Positions 36,821 through 46,789 of a DNA stretch of 64,000 nt are shown in pieces. Below the pieces are notes generated by a model. That model did not search any database and was not told the origin of the DNA. It saw only the letters and a program-made list of their open reading frames with translations. Location of the stretch: contig NZ_BBWR01000018.1 in NCBI RefSeq assembly GCF_001463905.1, positions 62,001-126,000 on the forward strand. Reading direction: 5' to 3'. This DNA comes from Aureimonas frigidaquae (GTDB lineage: Bacteria > Pseudomonadota > Alphaproteobacteria > Rhizobiales > Rhizobiaceae). The translations under genes and the position numbers were made by a program. Numbering within the stretch: position 1 is the stretch's first letter; every line of letters begins with the position of its first letter.

Positions 36821-38611
36821 TCAGGCCTTGGGCGCCACCGGCGCCGTGCGGATCCCCAGTTCGCGCAGCTGCGCGGGCATGGCTTCCGAAGGCGCGTTCA
36901 TCAGAAGGTCGAAGGCCTGCTGGTTCATCGGGAACATGGTGATTTCCCGCAGGTTGCGCACGCCGCACAGGAGCATGACGATGCGGTCCACGCCGGCGGC
37001 CATGCCGCCATGCGGGGGCGCCCCGTACTGGAAAGCACGGTAGAGACCGCCGAACCGGTCCTCGACATCCTGGCGGCTGTAGCCGGCGATCTCGAAGGCC
37101 TTCACCATGGTTTCGGGAACGTGGTTGCGGATGCCGCCGGAAGCGATCTCGTAGCCGTTGCACACGATATCGTACTGGAACGCCTTGATCGACAGGGGGT
37201 CCTGCCCTTCCAGCGCCTCGATCCCGCCCTGCGGCATGGAGAAGGGATTGTGCGAGAAGTCGACCTTCTGTTCTTCCTCCTGCCACTCGTAGAAGGGGAA
37301 GTCGATGATCCAGGCCAGTTCGAACCGCTCGCGATCGACAAGGTTCAGCTCCTCGCCCACGCGGGTGCGCGCGGCGCCGGCGAAGTCGACGAACTTCCTG
37401 GGCTGCCCGGCCACGAAGAAGCAGGCGTCGCCCGCCTCCAGCCCCAGGGCCTGGCGGACGGCCTCGGTCCGCTCATCGCCGATGTTCTTGGCCAGCGGGC
37501 CGGCACCGGCGATGCGGCCTTCTTCCTCGCGCCAGAAGATATAGCCGAGGCCGGGCTGCCCTTCGCCCTGCGCCCAGGCGTTCATGCGGTCGCAGAAGGC
37601 GCGCGAGCCACCCGTCCGTGCCGGAATGGCCCAAACCTCCACCGTCGGATCGGCCGCGATCATGTTGGCGAAAACCTTGAAGCCCGAACCTGCGAAATGC
37701 TCGGTCACCGCCTGCATCTCGATCGGGTTGCGCAGGTCCGGCTTGTCGCTGCCATAGGTGCGCATGGCCGTGTCGTAGGGGATGCGCCGGAAGGTCTGGC
37801 TGACGGGCTTGCCGTCCGCGAAATCCTCGAACACGCCGCGAATGACGGGCTCCATCGTCTGGAAGATGTCTTCCTGCGTCACGAAGCTCATTTCGAGGTC
37901 GAGCTGGTAGAACTCGCCCGGCAGGCGGTCCGCGCGGGGGTCCTCGTCGCGGAAGCAGGGCGCGATCTGGAAGTAGCGGTCGAAGCCGCTCATCATGATG
38001 AGCTGCTTGTACTGCTGCGGCGCCTGCGGCAGCGCGTAGAACTTGCCCTGGTGAATGCGCGAGGGCACCAGGAAGTCGCGTGCGCCCTCGGGCGAGGATG
38101 CGGTCAGGATCGGCGTCGAGAATTCCGTGAACGCCGCCTCCGTCATGCGACGGCGCATGGCGGCGATGATCTGCGTGCGGCGCATGATGTTGCGATGGAG
38201 CGTCTCGCGGCGCAGATCCAGGAAGCGGAACTTCAGGCGCGTATCTTCCGGGTAGTCAGGCTCCCCGAAGACCGGCAGCGGCAGTTCGCGCGCCTTGCCG
38301 AGAACCTCGATCTCGCTTGCAAACAGTTCGACCTCGCCGGTCGGCAGCTTGGCGTTGATCGTCTCGGGCGACCGCGCCTTCACCGCGCCATCGACGCGGA
38401 TGACCCACTCGCTGCGCACGGTCTCGGCCGCCGAGAAGGCCGGGGAGTCCGGGTCGACGACGATCTGGGTGATTCCATAATGGTCGCGCAGATCGATGAA
38501 GAGCAGTCCGCCATGGTCGCGAACCCGATGGACCCATCCGGACAGGCGCGCGGTGGTTCCGACGTCCGCAGCCCTCAGGGCCGCGCAGGTATGGCTGCGA
38601 TAGCGATGCAT
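36821..38611 (-). CDS. aspS: Aspartyl-tRNA synthetase
   Basis: This 596-residue class II synthetase charges tRNA-Asp. It has an N-terminal OB-fold anticodon domain ([23 protein letters not shown]), motif 2 in [15 protein letters not shown], a GAD insertion (residues about 290-430), and motif 3 in [11 protein letters not shown] near the C-terminus. The long bacterial form may be non-discriminating (also charging tRNA-Asn), which sequence reading alone cannot settle. The start at 38611 gives the normal length, though the frame remains open far upstream opposite rnd. Confidence 0.95.
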   Translation of the reverse strand: MHRYRSHTCAALRAADVGTTARLSGWVHRVRDHGGLLFIDLRDHYGITQIVVDPDSPAFSAAETVRSEWVIRVDGAVKARSPETINAKLPTGEVELFASEIEVLGKARELPLPVFGEPDYPEDTRLKFRFLDLRRETLHRNIMRRTQIIAAMRRRMTEAAFTEFSTPILTASSPEGARDFLVPSRIHQGKFYALPQAPQQYKQLIMMSGFDRYFQIAPCFRDEDPRADRLPGEFYQLDLEMSFVTQEDIFQTMEPVIRGVFEDFADGKPVSQTFRRIPYDTAMRTYGSDKPDLRNPIEMQAVTEHFAGSGFKVFANMIAADPTVEVWAIPARTGGSRAFCDRMNAWAQGEGQPGLGYIFWREEEGRIAGAGPLAKNIGDERTEAVRQALGLEAGDACFFVAGQPRKFVDFAGAARTRVGEELNLVDRERFELAWIIDFPFYEWQEEEQKVDFSHNPFSMPQGGIEALEGQDPLSIKAFQYDIVCNGYEIASGGIRNHVPETMVKAFEIAGYSRQDVEDRFGGLYRAFQYGAPPHGGMAAGVDRIVMLLCGVRNLREITMFPMNQQAFDLLMNAPSEAMPAQLRELGIRTAPVAPKA

Positions 38612-38797
38612 GGTCTCTTTCTTCCCGGCGCCCCGCAGGGCGCCCTTCGCGGTCCCGGATCGGGATTTTGGTTGGGCTTTCTGTTTGGCGCGGAAAAGCG
38701 CATGCCATGCCCCTCCTGTCAAGATTTTCGGGCCTGTGCGCGCCGCAGCGCCGCCTCGGCGCTTCAACACCGGGCCAAATCGCAATAAGAAGACACC

Positions 38798-39967
38798 ATG
38801 AAGCTGATCACGACCACCGCCGCCCTCCGCGAAACCTGCGATGCGCTTGCCCGCTCCGCCTTCATAACCGTCGATACCGAGTTCATCCGCGAGACGACCT
38901 TCTGGCCGGAGCTCTGCCTGATCCAGATGGCGGGCGAGGACCTGGCCGTGCTTGTGGACCCGCTGGCGGAGGGGATCGATCTGCAACCCTTTTTCGACCT
39001 GATGGTCGATCCGGGGGTGATCAAGGTCTTCCATGCCGCGCGCCAGGACATCGAGATCATCTACAAGGAAGGCGGCGTCATCCCCGCCCCGCTCTTCGAC
39101 ACGCAGGTCGCGGCCATGGTGTGCGGCTTCGGCGAATCCATCGCCTATGACCAGCTCGTGGCACGCACCACGGAGGGGCGGATCGACAAGACCTCCCGCT
39201 TCACGGATTGGCGCGCCCGCCCGCTGACGCCGAGCCAGCTCCAATATGCGCTGGCCGACGTGACCTATCTGCGCGAGGCCTATGAGGTCCTGATCAAGAT
39301 GATCGACGATCAGGACCGGCGAAGCTGGCTCGATGGCGAACTCGCCACGCTCGCCGCGCCGGAAACCTACGATCTCCACCCCGATCTTGCGCATACGCGG
39401 CTGAAGATGCGCGTCAAGAAGCCGATCGAGCTGGCAGTGCTCCGGGAGATCGCCGCCTGGCGGGAGCGCGAGGCGCGCCACCGCAACATCCCACGCGGCC
39501 GCGTCATCAAGGATGACGCGCTCTTCGAGGTGGCACAGCAGCAGCCGCGCACCGAAGAGGCGCTCGGCAAGCTGCGCACCATCCCGCGCGGCTACGAGCG
39601 CTCGGCGTCCGGGCGGGAACTCCTGGCCGCCGTCGCCCGGGCGCTGGCCATCCCCAAGAACGAGCTGCCGCCGGTCGGCCGGCCGCCGGCCGTTCCCGAA
39701 GGTACGGCGCCGGCCGTCGAGTTCCTGCGCGTCCTGTTGAAGATCGTCACCGAGGAAGAAGGCGTCGCCGCCCGGATGATCGCATCCAGCGACGACCTGG
39801 AGAAGATCGCCGTGCATGGCGCGGCGGCGCAGGTTCCGGCCATGTCGGGCTGGCGCCGGACGCTCTTCGGCGAGCGCGCCCTGGAACTCCTGTCCGGACA
39901 GGCGGCGCTCGTCTACCGCAACCGCAGGGTAGAGGTGATCAGCGCACCGGTGGCGGATCCGGCCTGA
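38798..39967 (+). CDS. rnd: Ribonuclease D
   Basis: This 389-residue 3'-5' exoribonuclease of the DEDDy class trims tRNA precursors. Exonuclease motifs are [10 protein letters not shown] (residues about 24-33), [11 protein letters not shown], and [15 protein letters not shown] with the catalytic tyrosine. An HRDC domain follows (residues about 210-290). It diverges from aspS, an arrangement common in this order. The 186-base gap contains a TTGACA on the aspS strand at 38718-38723. Confidence 0.94.
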   Translation: MKLITTTAALRETCDALARSAFITVDTEFIRETTFWPELCLIQMAGEDLAVLVDPLAEGIDLQPFFDLMVDPGVIKVFHAARQDIEIIYKEGGVIPAPLFDTQVAAMVCGFGESIAYDQLVARTTEGRIDKTSRFTDWRARPLTPSQLQYALADVTYLREAYEVLIKMIDDQDRRSWLDGELATLAAPETYDLHPDLAHTRLKMRVKKPIELAVLREIAAWREREARHRNIPRGRVIKDDALFEVAQQQPRTEEALGKLRTIPRGYERSASGRELLAAVARALAIPKNELPPVGRPPAVPEGTAPAVEFLRVLLKIVTEEEGVAARMIASSDDLEKIAVHGAAAQVPAMSGWRRTLFGERALELLSGQAALVYRNRRVEVISAPVADPA

Positions 39968-40034
39968 CGGCCTGCCTTACGCCATTCGAGGTCGCTTGAC
40001 AGGACGCCGCAGTCGTATTTCTCTGCACTGGTCT

Positions 40035-40049
40035 ACTGGTCCAACCAGT
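40035..40049. promoter_or_regulatory. Palindromic operator of the GntR/FCD regulator
   Basis: ACTGGT-CCA-ACCAGT is a perfect inverted repeat matching the TGGT-N3-ACCA pattern bound by many FadR/FCD regulators. A third half-site, ACTGGT, stands 8 bases upstream at 40027-40032. A TTGACA at 39996-40001 may be the -35 element. The operator lies 14 bases before the regulator start, so bound protein would block transcription. Autorepression and control of the downstream transporter are inferred. Confidence 0.75.
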
Positions 40050-40063
40050 CTATCAGAGGGTCT

Positions 40064-40870
40064 ATGAGCCTGTCAGTCGGCTCCGTGTCGCTGTCCGAAC
40101 TGTCGACGATCCGCGAGGGGATCGTCCGGCAGCCGATCCGCGATGCCATTGCCGACAAGCTCTCGCTCCTGATCGCCAGCGGCATTCTCGAAGTCGGGGA
40201 CCAGCTCCCCGGCGAGCGGGAACTTGCCCAAGCGCTCGGCGTCAGCCGCGAAGCCGTGCGCGGCGCCATCCAGACCCTGTCGCAGCGTGGCATCCTGGCC
40301 GTCTCGCAGGGCGCGCGCACGCGGGTCGTCAGCGCCGATACGGGCCCGGTCACGGTCGGCCTTGCCATGGCCCGGGCGGTGGATTCCTACCGCATCGAGC
40401 ATGTGAACGAAGCGCGGCTCCTGGTCGAGCGCCGGCTGATCCAGGAAGCATGCGGGCGGGCCACGGCGCGCCTCATGCGCAAGCTGCACGATCTCGTCGA
40501 CGCGCAGGCGATGATGCTGGACGATCCGGTCCGCTTCCTGATCTGCGACCGGGAGTTCCACGTCACGCTCTATCGCGCATCGGGCAACGCGCTGCTCGCC
40601 GATTTCGCGACCGACCTTTACACCTACATGATGGAGCATCGCCGCCGCGCGGTCCGGCTGACCGACGCGATTGCGCGCAGCGTGCGCGAACACGCAGCCA
40701 TCGTCGCGGCCCTGGATGCCCGCGATGGCGCGGCGGCCGTGGCGGCCTTCGCCCTGCATACGGGGCGCATCCGCGAAACGACGCTCCAAATGATGCACGG
40801 GCGCGATCCGCCCGCGGCACACCCGGCGCAAAGACCGCGACAGACCGGTCGACGCCACAACCCGTCCTGA
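40064..40870 (+). CDS. GntR-family regulator, FadR/FCD subgroup
   Basis: This 268-residue regulator has an N-terminal winged helix (LPGERELAQALGVSREAVRGAIQTL near residues 50-75) and a helical FCD ligand-binding domain (residues about 105-240). The FCD metal-type residues are seen as D-REFH (CDREFHVTLYRASGN) and REHAAIVAAL. The C-terminal tail is basic and proline-rich. Its AGAGGG ribosome site is only 3 bases from the ATG, closer than usual. It leads the binding protein/ATPase/permease/ApnL-like run, with 29 bases to the next gene, and probably senses a sugar acid or lactone. Confidence 0.9.
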   Translation: MSLSVGSVSLSELSTIREGIVRQPIRDAIADKLSLLIASGILEVGDQLPGERELAQALGVSREAVRGAIQTLSQRGILAVSQGARTRVVSADTGPVTVGLAMARAVDSYRIEHVNEARLLVERRLIQEACGRATARLMRKLHDLVDAQAMMLDDPVRFLICDREFHVTLYRASGNALLADFATDLYTYMMEHRRRAVRLTDAIARSVREHAAIVAALDARDGAAAVAAFALHTGRIRETTLQMMHGRDPPAAHPAQRPRQTGRRHNPS

Positions 40871-40899
40871 GAACCAAGAAGGACCCATCGGGAGGAACC

Positions 40900-41883
40900 A
40901 TGGAACGCAGAACACTTCTCAAACTGACGGTCGGCGGCGCTGTGACGGCCGGGGCCGGCTTCGGGGCCCTGTCGCGGGCGTTCGCCGCGGGCAAGGACAT
41001 CGTCTACCTGACGCCCGGCCTCGACCTGCCCTTCTGGCGCTACCTGTCCAAGGGGATCGAGAAGGCCGTGACCGACAAGGGGCACGGCTTCCAGGCGCTG
41101 GACAGCCACAACAGCGCCCAGACGCAATTGCAGAACGCGCAGGATTCCATCACCCGGGGCGTCGGCGGCATCATCATCTCGCCGACCGACTCCTCCACTG
41201 CGCCGAGCGTGCTCAGCCTGGCGGAAAAAGCCGGCATCCCGGTCGTCATCGCCGATATCGGCACCAATAGCGGCGACTATGCCTCCTTCGTCATCTCGGA
41301 CAATTACCGCGGCGCGCACGATGTGGGCGTGGCGCTGGCCGAGGCGTTGAAGGCCAAGGGCTGGCAGGACGGCGGCGTTGCCATCGTGGCCATTTCCCAG
41401 GCCCGCAAGAACGGGCAGGCCCGCACGCAAGGCTTCCTGGACGGGCTCAAGGAAGGCGGCTTCTCCGGCCGCGAGGCCGGCATGCAACAGATGCAGAGCT
41501 ACACGACGGACGAGACCTTCAAGTTCACGCAGGACATCCTGACCGCTAATCCGGACCTGCGTGGCCTGTTCATCCAGACCGACCAGCCGGCCATGGGCGC
41601 ACTGCGGGCGATCAAGGCCGCCCGCCGCAACGGCGAGGTCCTGGTGGCGGCCTTCGACGGCATTCCGGATTTCGTGCCACTTCTGGAATCGGGGGAACTC
41701 GTTGTGTCCGGCATGCAGCAGCCCTATCTGATGGGCGTGCGCTCGGGCGAGGCTATGCTGCAGGTGCTGGATGGGCAGACGCCGGAGAAGGAGATCACCG
41801 TCCCGATCCTGGCCATCACCAGCACGAACATCGCGCAGGAGCTTCCGACCGTCAAGGAAACCGTCTTCGCCAACGAAGTCTGA
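40900..41883 (+). CDS. Periplasmic sugar-binding protein (Peripla_BP_4 type)
   Basis: This 327-residue substrate-binding protein serves the ABC transporter that follows. A twin-arginine-free signal (ERRTLLKLTVGGAVTAGAGFGAL) precedes the mature domain near residue 29. Motifs are DLPFWRYLSKGIEKAV, GVGGIIISPTDSS, GIPVVIADIGTNSGDYASFVISDN and, in the hinge, VLVAAFDGIPDFV. A strong GGAGG lies 6 bases before the ATG. The D-apiose-binding proteins belong to the same broad family, which fits the ApnL-like gene downstream, but the ligand is unproven. Confidence 0.9.
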   Translation: MERRTLLKLTVGGAVTAGAGFGALSRAFAAGKDIVYLTPGLDLPFWRYLSKGIEKAVTDKGHGFQALDSHNSAQTQLQNAQDSITRGVGGIIISPTDSSTAPSVLSLAEKAGIPVVIADIGTNSGDYASFVISDNYRGAHDVGVALAEALKAKGWQDGGVAIVAISQARKNGQARTQGFLDGLKEGGFSGREAGMQQMQSYTTDETFKFTQDILTANPDLRGLFIQTDQPAMGALRAIKAARRNGEVLVAAFDGIPDFVPLLESGELVVSGMQQPYLMGVRSGEAMLQVLDGQTPEKEITVPILAITSTNIAQELPTVKETVFANEV

Positions 41884-41950
41884 CGTGCCGAGCGGGGCGG
41901 CGTTCTGCCGCCCCGATCCACCATGGCCGTTTCGAGGAGGCGAAACACCG

Positions 41951-43870
41951 GTGTCGATTCATGCGGAGCCGCGGGCGCAGGAGGATCGTATCCTCCTGAC
42001 AGCGCGGAGCATTACCAAAACCTTCGATCGGACGCGCGCCCTGTCGGGCGCGGAGTTCGAGCTTGTCGAGGGCGAAGTCCACGGACTCCTGGGCGCCAAC
42101 GGCGCCGGCAAGTCCACCCTGTCCAAGGTGATCGCCGGTCACTATCTGGCCGATTCCGGCGAGATCACCTATCGCGGCCACGATATCCAGATGCGCTCCA
42201 CGCGTGATGCGCTGAAGGCGGGCATCGCCATCGTGATGCAGGAAACGAGCCTCGTGCCCGATCTCACGGTGCTCGAGAACATGTTCCTGCCCGAACTCGG
42301 GCGGCCCGGCCGGCTCGACTACCACCGTCTCCGGCGCCAGGGCGAGGAAATCCTGGAAGCGCTCGGCCAAAGCGAGGGCCTGCCCTTCGACCGGGAAGTG
42401 CGCAGCCTGTCCTCCGCACAGAAGCAGCTGGTGGAAATCGCCAAGGCGCTGGGCGTGCGCGCCAAGCTGATCATCTTCGACGAGCCCACCGCCGCCCTGA
42501 GCCCGGGAGAGGTCGACCGGCTCTTCGAGGTGATGGCGCGCCTGCGGCAGTCCGGGCGCGGCCTGATCTTCGTATCGCACCGGCTGGAAGAGGTCTTCGC
42601 CATCACCGACCGCGTCAGCGTCCTGCGCGAAGGCCGCACGGTCATGGCCGCCCGGCCGACCGCGAGCTTCGCCCAGTCGGAACTGATCCGCGCCATGGTG
42701 GGTGCGGAGCTGCAATCCATCTACCACCGGGAGCCGGCGGCAGCGCAGCCCGCCTCGCAAGAGGCCCCTTCGGCGCCGCCGATCCTGTCGGTACGCAACC
42801 TCGCCTCCGCACCCATGGTGCGCGACGTATCCTTCGACCTCGCCCCGGGCGAGATCGTCGGCCTTGGCGGGCTTGTCGGCGCCGGCCGGTCCGAAACGAT
42901 CGAGGCCATTTTCGGCCTGCGCCGCCGCGATGCGGGCACCGTGACGCTGCAAGGGCGCCCGCTTCCGGCCGACAGGCCGGACAAGGCCATCCGGGCCGGG
43001 ATCGGCTTCGTGGCAGAGGATCGGCGCACGCAGAACATCGTTCCCGACTTCTCCGTGCGGGAAAACCTCCTTCTGGCGCATCTGGGTGCACATCGCGGCT
43101 TCTTCTGCAATTACCGCCAAAGCGAACGCCAGGTGTCCGAACTCCTGGACGGGCTCGGCCTGCCGGCCGAGCGGCTCATGGACGCGTCCATGCTGAATTT
43201 TTCGGGCGGCATGCAGCAAAAGGTCATCATGGCGCGTTGGCTGCTGCTCAATCCGCGCGTCCTGATCCTGGACGAGCCGACCAAGGGCGTCGATATCGGC
43301 ACACGCGCCAGCATCTACGCCATGCTGCGAAAGGTGGCCGCGGCCGGCACGGCGCTGCTGGTCGTCTCGTCCGACTTCGAGGAACTGCTCGGCCTGTGCG
43401 ACAGGGTCGTCGTCATGAGCGACGGCCGGTCCACCGCGACCCTGCCGAGCGCGGCCCTGGACGAAGAAAAGCTCACGCTTTTGGCCGCGCCGCGCACCTC
43501 GATGGAGCGCAACACGCAGCTTCTGGAGCGCCTGGCGGCGGAATTCAAGGGCGCCGGCTTCTGGGCGCTCCTGGAAGAGGACAGCCTCATCTGCCTGAAC
43601 AGCGTGACGGCCAACGCCGCCGCCGATCCCGGCTTCTCCAGCGGCGAGGCGCGGCGCTTCGACGAGACGCGGATCGGCGCGGCACTCGCCCGGCGCGCCG
43701 GACATTTCGTGGACGATCCGCACCATGGGCGGCAAACGCTTCTCGTGCCGCTGCGCAGCCCGCGCGGGCACGATTTCGGCTGGATCGGGCTGACGGTGCC
43801 GCAAGGGGTCGAAACGCCTTTGGCCGATGCCATCCGCGCCCGCGTCGATGCCATGGCACAAAATCTTTGA
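41951..43870 (+). CDS. Sugar ABC transporter ATPase with extra C-terminal domain
   Basis: The first 505 residues or so are a normal double ATPase of the RbsA type. Domain 1 has Walker A GANGAGKS, signature LSSAQKQLVEI and LIIFDEPTAALS. Domain 2 has GLVGAGRSE, FSGGMQQKVIMA and VLILDEPTKGVDIG. A further stretch of about 130 residues follows (from MERNTQLLERLAAEF to the end). It contains GFWALLEEDSLICLN and GHDFGWIGLTV, reading like a small alpha/beta sensory fold of GAF or PAS type. Family members normally end near residue 510. The GTG start has GAGGAGG 10 bases upstream. Confidence 0.88.
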   Translation: MSIHAEPRAQEDRILLTARSITKTFDRTRALSGAEFELVEGEVHGLLGANGAGKSTLSKVIAGHYLADSGEITYRGHDIQMRSTRDALKAGIAIVMQETSLVPDLTVLENMFLPELGRPGRLDYHRLRRQGEEILEALGQSEGLPFDREVRSLSSAQKQLVEIAKALGVRAKLIIFDEPTAALSPGEVDRLFEVMARLRQSGRGLIFVSHRLEEVFAITDRVSVLREGRTVMAARPTASFAQSELIRAMVGAELQSIYHREPAAAQPASQEAPSAPPILSVRNLASAPMVRDVSFDLAPGEIVGLGGLVGAGRSETIEAIFGLRRRDAGTVTLQGRPLPADRPDKAIRAGIGFVAEDRRTQNIVPDFSVRENLLLAHLGAHRGFFCNYRQSERQVSELLDGLGLPAERLMDASMLNFSGGMQQKVIMARWLLLNPRVLILDEPTKGVDIGTRASIYAMLRKVAAAGTALLVVSSDFEELLGLCDRVVVMSDGRSTATLPSAALDEEKLTLLAAPRTSMERNTQLLERLAAEFKGAGFWALLEEDSLICLNSVTANAAADPGFSSGEARRFDETRIGAALARRAGHFVDDPHHGRQTLLVPLRSPRGHDFGWIGLTVPQGVETPLADAIRARVDAMAQNL

Positions 43871-43883
43871 TGGGAACGCCGCA

Positions 43884-44867
43884 ATGACCTCTGACACGAT
43901 CTCAACGGCCCCGCGCAGCCAAAGGGGGCTGGCCGAACGCCTGATCCGGCGGCTGGAAGTGCGCATGACGCTGCTGGCGCTCTTCATCGCGATCTGCCTG
44001 TCTTTCCTGTCGCCCTATTTCCTGACGCAGTCCAACATCTTCAACATGCTGGACCAATCGGTGGTGATCGGCATCGTCGCCGTGGGCATGACCTTCGTGA
44101 TCCTGACCGGCGGCATCGATCTATCGGTCGGCTCGGTGGCGGGCCTGACGGGCATCGTCCTCGGTCTTGCCTTGCGGGAGATGCCCATCGTGCCGGCCAT
44201 CGCCGTCGCGGTGGTGGCGGGTGGGCTCATCGGCCTGCTGTCCGGCCTTCTCATCAATGTCTTCGGGCTCGCGGCCTTCGTCGTGACGCTCGGCATGATG
44301 GCGATCGGCCGCAGCCTCGCCTACATCCTGTCCGGGCAGACGGCGATCTCCACCATACCCGATGCCATGCAAGCCATCGTCTACACCACGGTGCTGGGCG
44401 TTCCGACCAACGTCTTGTTCCTGCTCGGCCTCTATCTCGTCGCCTTCCTGTACCTGACCTATACGAAGGGCGGCCGCACCATCTACGCCGTCGGCTCCAA
44501 CAAGGAGGCCGCCCGCGCGGCCGGGCTGTCGACCGGCTTCTATGCCGTGCTTCCCTATGTCATCTCCGGGGCGCTGGCCGCCGTCGCCATCACCTTCTCC
44601 ATCGCGCAGCTTCTGTCGGCCGACCCGCTGATGGGCAACGCCATGGAACTCGACGCCATCGCGGCGGTGGTGATCGGTGGTGCGAGCCTTTACGGCGGGC
44701 GCGGCTCCATCATCGGCACGCTGTTCGGCGTCTTCATCATGGTGATGATCCGCAACGGGCTGAACCTGATGGGCGTCTCGCCCTTCTGGCAGGGCACCGC
44801 CATCGGCACGATCATCATTGTGGCCCTGCTCGCCGAACGCCTCGTCAGCGCGAAGGTGAACCGATGA
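43884..44867 (+). CDS. Sugar ABC transporter permease
   Basis: This 327-residue inner-membrane permease of the RbsC type has about nine hydrophobic segments. Motifs are LTGGIDLSVGSVAG near residue 75, the loop KGGRTIYAVGSNKEAARAAGL near residue 200, and VIGGASLYGGRGSI near residue 270. It is the only permease in this module and so should act as a homodimer. Its stop overlaps the ApnL-like gene start by four bases (ATGA), tying uptake to that enzyme. Confidence 0.92.
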   Translation: MTSDTISTAPRSQRGLAERLIRRLEVRMTLLALFIAICLSFLSPYFLTQSNIFNMLDQSVVIGIVAVGMTFVILTGGIDLSVGSVAGLTGIVLGLALREMPIVPAIAVAVVAGGLIGLLSGLLINVFGLAAFVVTLGMMAIGRSLAYILSGQTAISTIPDAMQAIVYTTVLGVPTNVLFLLGLYLVAFLYLTYTKGGRTIYAVGSNKEAARAAGLSTGFYAVLPYVISGALAAVAITFSIAQLLSADPLMGNAMELDAIAAVVIGGASLYGGRGSIIGTLFGVFIMVMIRNGLNLMGVSPFWQGTAIGTIIIVALLAERLVSAKVNR

Positions 44868-46789
44868 GCGACGCTCCTGCCCTCCCCATCCGGCTGTTCG
44901 GCACGCTCGAGGCGGCACCACCGCCGCGCATCCTGCGGGCCGGCGCGCTGACCGCCGAACTCGATGCTGGCAATCTGCGCCACATCCGCCTTGCGGGCGT
45001 GGAGTTGATCCGGGCCATCTCCTTCATCGTGCGCGATCGAAACTGGGGGACGTATAACCCGGTCATTCGTGACCTGACCGTGCAGGAGGAAGAAGACGGC
45101 TTCCTTCTGACCTACGAGGCGACGGCCGGCGACGCTGCGCAAAGCCTGACCTACAGCGCCCGCATCGCGGGGAAATCCGACGGCTCGGTCAGCTTCGAGG
45201 TGACGGCGCAGGCGCAGACGGCCTTCCTGACCAACCGCACGGGCTTCGTGGTGCTGCACCCGATCATCGGCGTCTCCGGCCGTCCGGTGCGGGTGGAGCA
45301 TGCCGACGGCACGCTGGAGGACACGCATTTTCCCGACCGGATCGATCCCGTCCAGCCGATGATGAACCTGCGCGCCCTCACGCACGAGGCAGCCCCCGGA
45401 CTGAGCGTCACCTGCCGCATGGAAGGCGATGTCTTCGAGATGGAGGATCAGCGCAACTGGACGGATGCCTCCTACAAGACCTATGTGCGCCCGCTCAGCC
45501 TGCCCTGGCCCTACACCCTGGCCGAGGGCGAAAGGCTGGAACAGGCCGTGCGGCTGAGCGTGGACGGCACCGCGCCGGCCGCCGCGGCGCAGGCCGAGCC
45601 CGTCGTATCATTGGGCGATGCGCCCGTGGGCACCGTCCCGCCGCTCGGTGCAGGGCTCGATCCCGCAGAAGTGCCGGCGCTGACCGGCGTCCCCGCGCCG
45701 GGGCTTGCCTATGTGATCTGCCACTACAACCCGGCACAGGGCCATGGCTTTGAGGATCTGCGGCGCATGGCGGAGGCGGCGTCATCCATCGGGGCCGAGC
45801 CCTGGCTGGAAGCCGTGATCGTCTCCGTCACCGATTATGGGGCCGAAATCGCCGCTTTGGGACATGCGGTCCGGGCGATCGGCACGCCCTTCCGCACCGT
45901 GGCCCTTTCGCCCGCGCCGGACCTCAAATGTACCCTTCCCGGCAGCCCCTGGCCGCCGGCTCCACCGCCTGAGGCGTTCTTCGAGGCGGCGCGGAAGGCC
46001 TTTCCCGGCGTCCGGCTTGCCGGCGGCATGTTCAGCACCTTCACCGAGCTCAACCGCAAGAACCCACCGACCGCGCTTCTGGACCTCATCACCTTTACCA
46101 CCACGGCGACTCTGCATGCGGGCGACGATCACTCGATCATGGAAGGGCTGGAATCTCTGCCTTCCATGGCCGCAAGTGCGGCGCACATCGCCGGCGGCAA
46201 ACCCTTCGTGGTGGGCCCCAGCGCCATCGGCATGCGGATGAATCCCTATGGGGAAGCGCCCATGTCCAATCCGGGCAATATCCGACAGGCCATGAACTAC
46301 AATGACCCACGGCATCGCGGCCTTCTGGGTGCAGCCTGGACGCTGGGCTTCATCTCCCGCTTTGCAGATGGCGGGGCGGCGGCCATCGCCATGGGTGACC
46401 TGGCCGGTCCGGCCGGGCTTTTTGCCCGCCCGCAGAACTGGCCGCAGCCCTTCTTCGACGAGGGTGGCGGCCTGTTCCCGGTCTTCCATGTCATGCGTGG
46501 GCTCAGCTCGCTGAACGCCCTGCCGCGCCTGCCCGTGTCCCATCCCGATACGGTGGAGGCTTTGGCCGCCCGCCGCGGATCGGGGGTGGAGCTGTGGCTC
46601 GCCAATCGAACGGGCGCGCACCAGGCCATCCGCGTCCCGGCGGTGCTGGACCGAATGTCGACGCTCGACGCCGACAGTTTCCGCCAGGCGGCCGGAGATG
46701 CCGACCATATGGACCATGCCGAAGGCGCGCTGACCACCGGCCGTGTGGAGATGGGCCCCTATGCCGTGCTGCGGCTACGCGGCGGGTGA
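44864..46789 (+). CDS. D-apionate lactonase-like protein (ApnL family)
   Basis: This 641-residue protein looks most like D-apionate lactonase, which opens D-apionolactone to D-apionate in bacterial D-apiose catabolism. Supporting features are the N-terminal beta-rich segment (RAGALTAELDAGNLRHIRLAG), SFIVRDRNWGTYNP, and a central TIM-barrel-like part with LITFTTTATLHAGDD and GPSAIGMRMNPYG. A C-terminal beta domain follows. It lacks a signal peptide, so it is cytoplasmic. It is coupled to the permease. The other apiose genes (dehydrogenase, oxidoisomerase, RuBisCO-like protein) are not in this window. I recognise the family from memory of short motifs; a different lactonase or glycosidase is possible. 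Confidence 0.55.
   Translation: MSDAPALPIRLFGTLEAAPPPRILRAGALTAELDAGNLRHIRLAGVELIRAISFIVRDRNWGTYNPVIRDLTVQEEEDGFLLTYEATAGDAAQSLTYSARIAGKSDGSVSFEVTAQAQTAFLTNRTGFVVLHPIIGVSGRPVRVEHADGTLEDTHFPDRIDPVQPMMNLRALTHEAAPGLSVTCRMEGDVFEMEDQRNWTDASYKTYVRPLSLPWPYTLAEGERLEQAVRLSVDGTAPAAAAQAEPVVSLGDAPVGTVPPLGAGLDPAEVPALTGVPAPGLAYVICHYNPAQGHGFEDLRRMAEAASSIGAEPWLEAVIVSVTDYGAEIAALGHAVRAIGTPFRTVALSPAPDLKCTLPGSPWPPAPPPEAFFEAARKAFPGVRLAGGMFSTFTELNRKNPPTALLDLITFTTTATLHAGDDHSIMEGLESLPSMAASAAHIAGGKPFVVGPSAIGMRMNPYGEAPMSNPGNIRQAMNYNDPRHRGLLGAAWTLGFISRFADGGAAAIAMGDLAGPAGLFARPQNWPQPFFDEGGGLFPVFHVMRGLSSLNALPRLPVSHPDTVEALAARRGSGVELWLANRTGAHQAIRVPAVLDRMSTLDADSFRQAAGDADHMDHAEGALTTGRVEMGPYAVLRLRGG

Noticed and set aside
38612-39817. 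N-terminal extension of aspS through the rnd region
   Set aside because: The extra 400 residues are antisense to rnd and do not resemble any synthetase domain; a normal start is at 38611.
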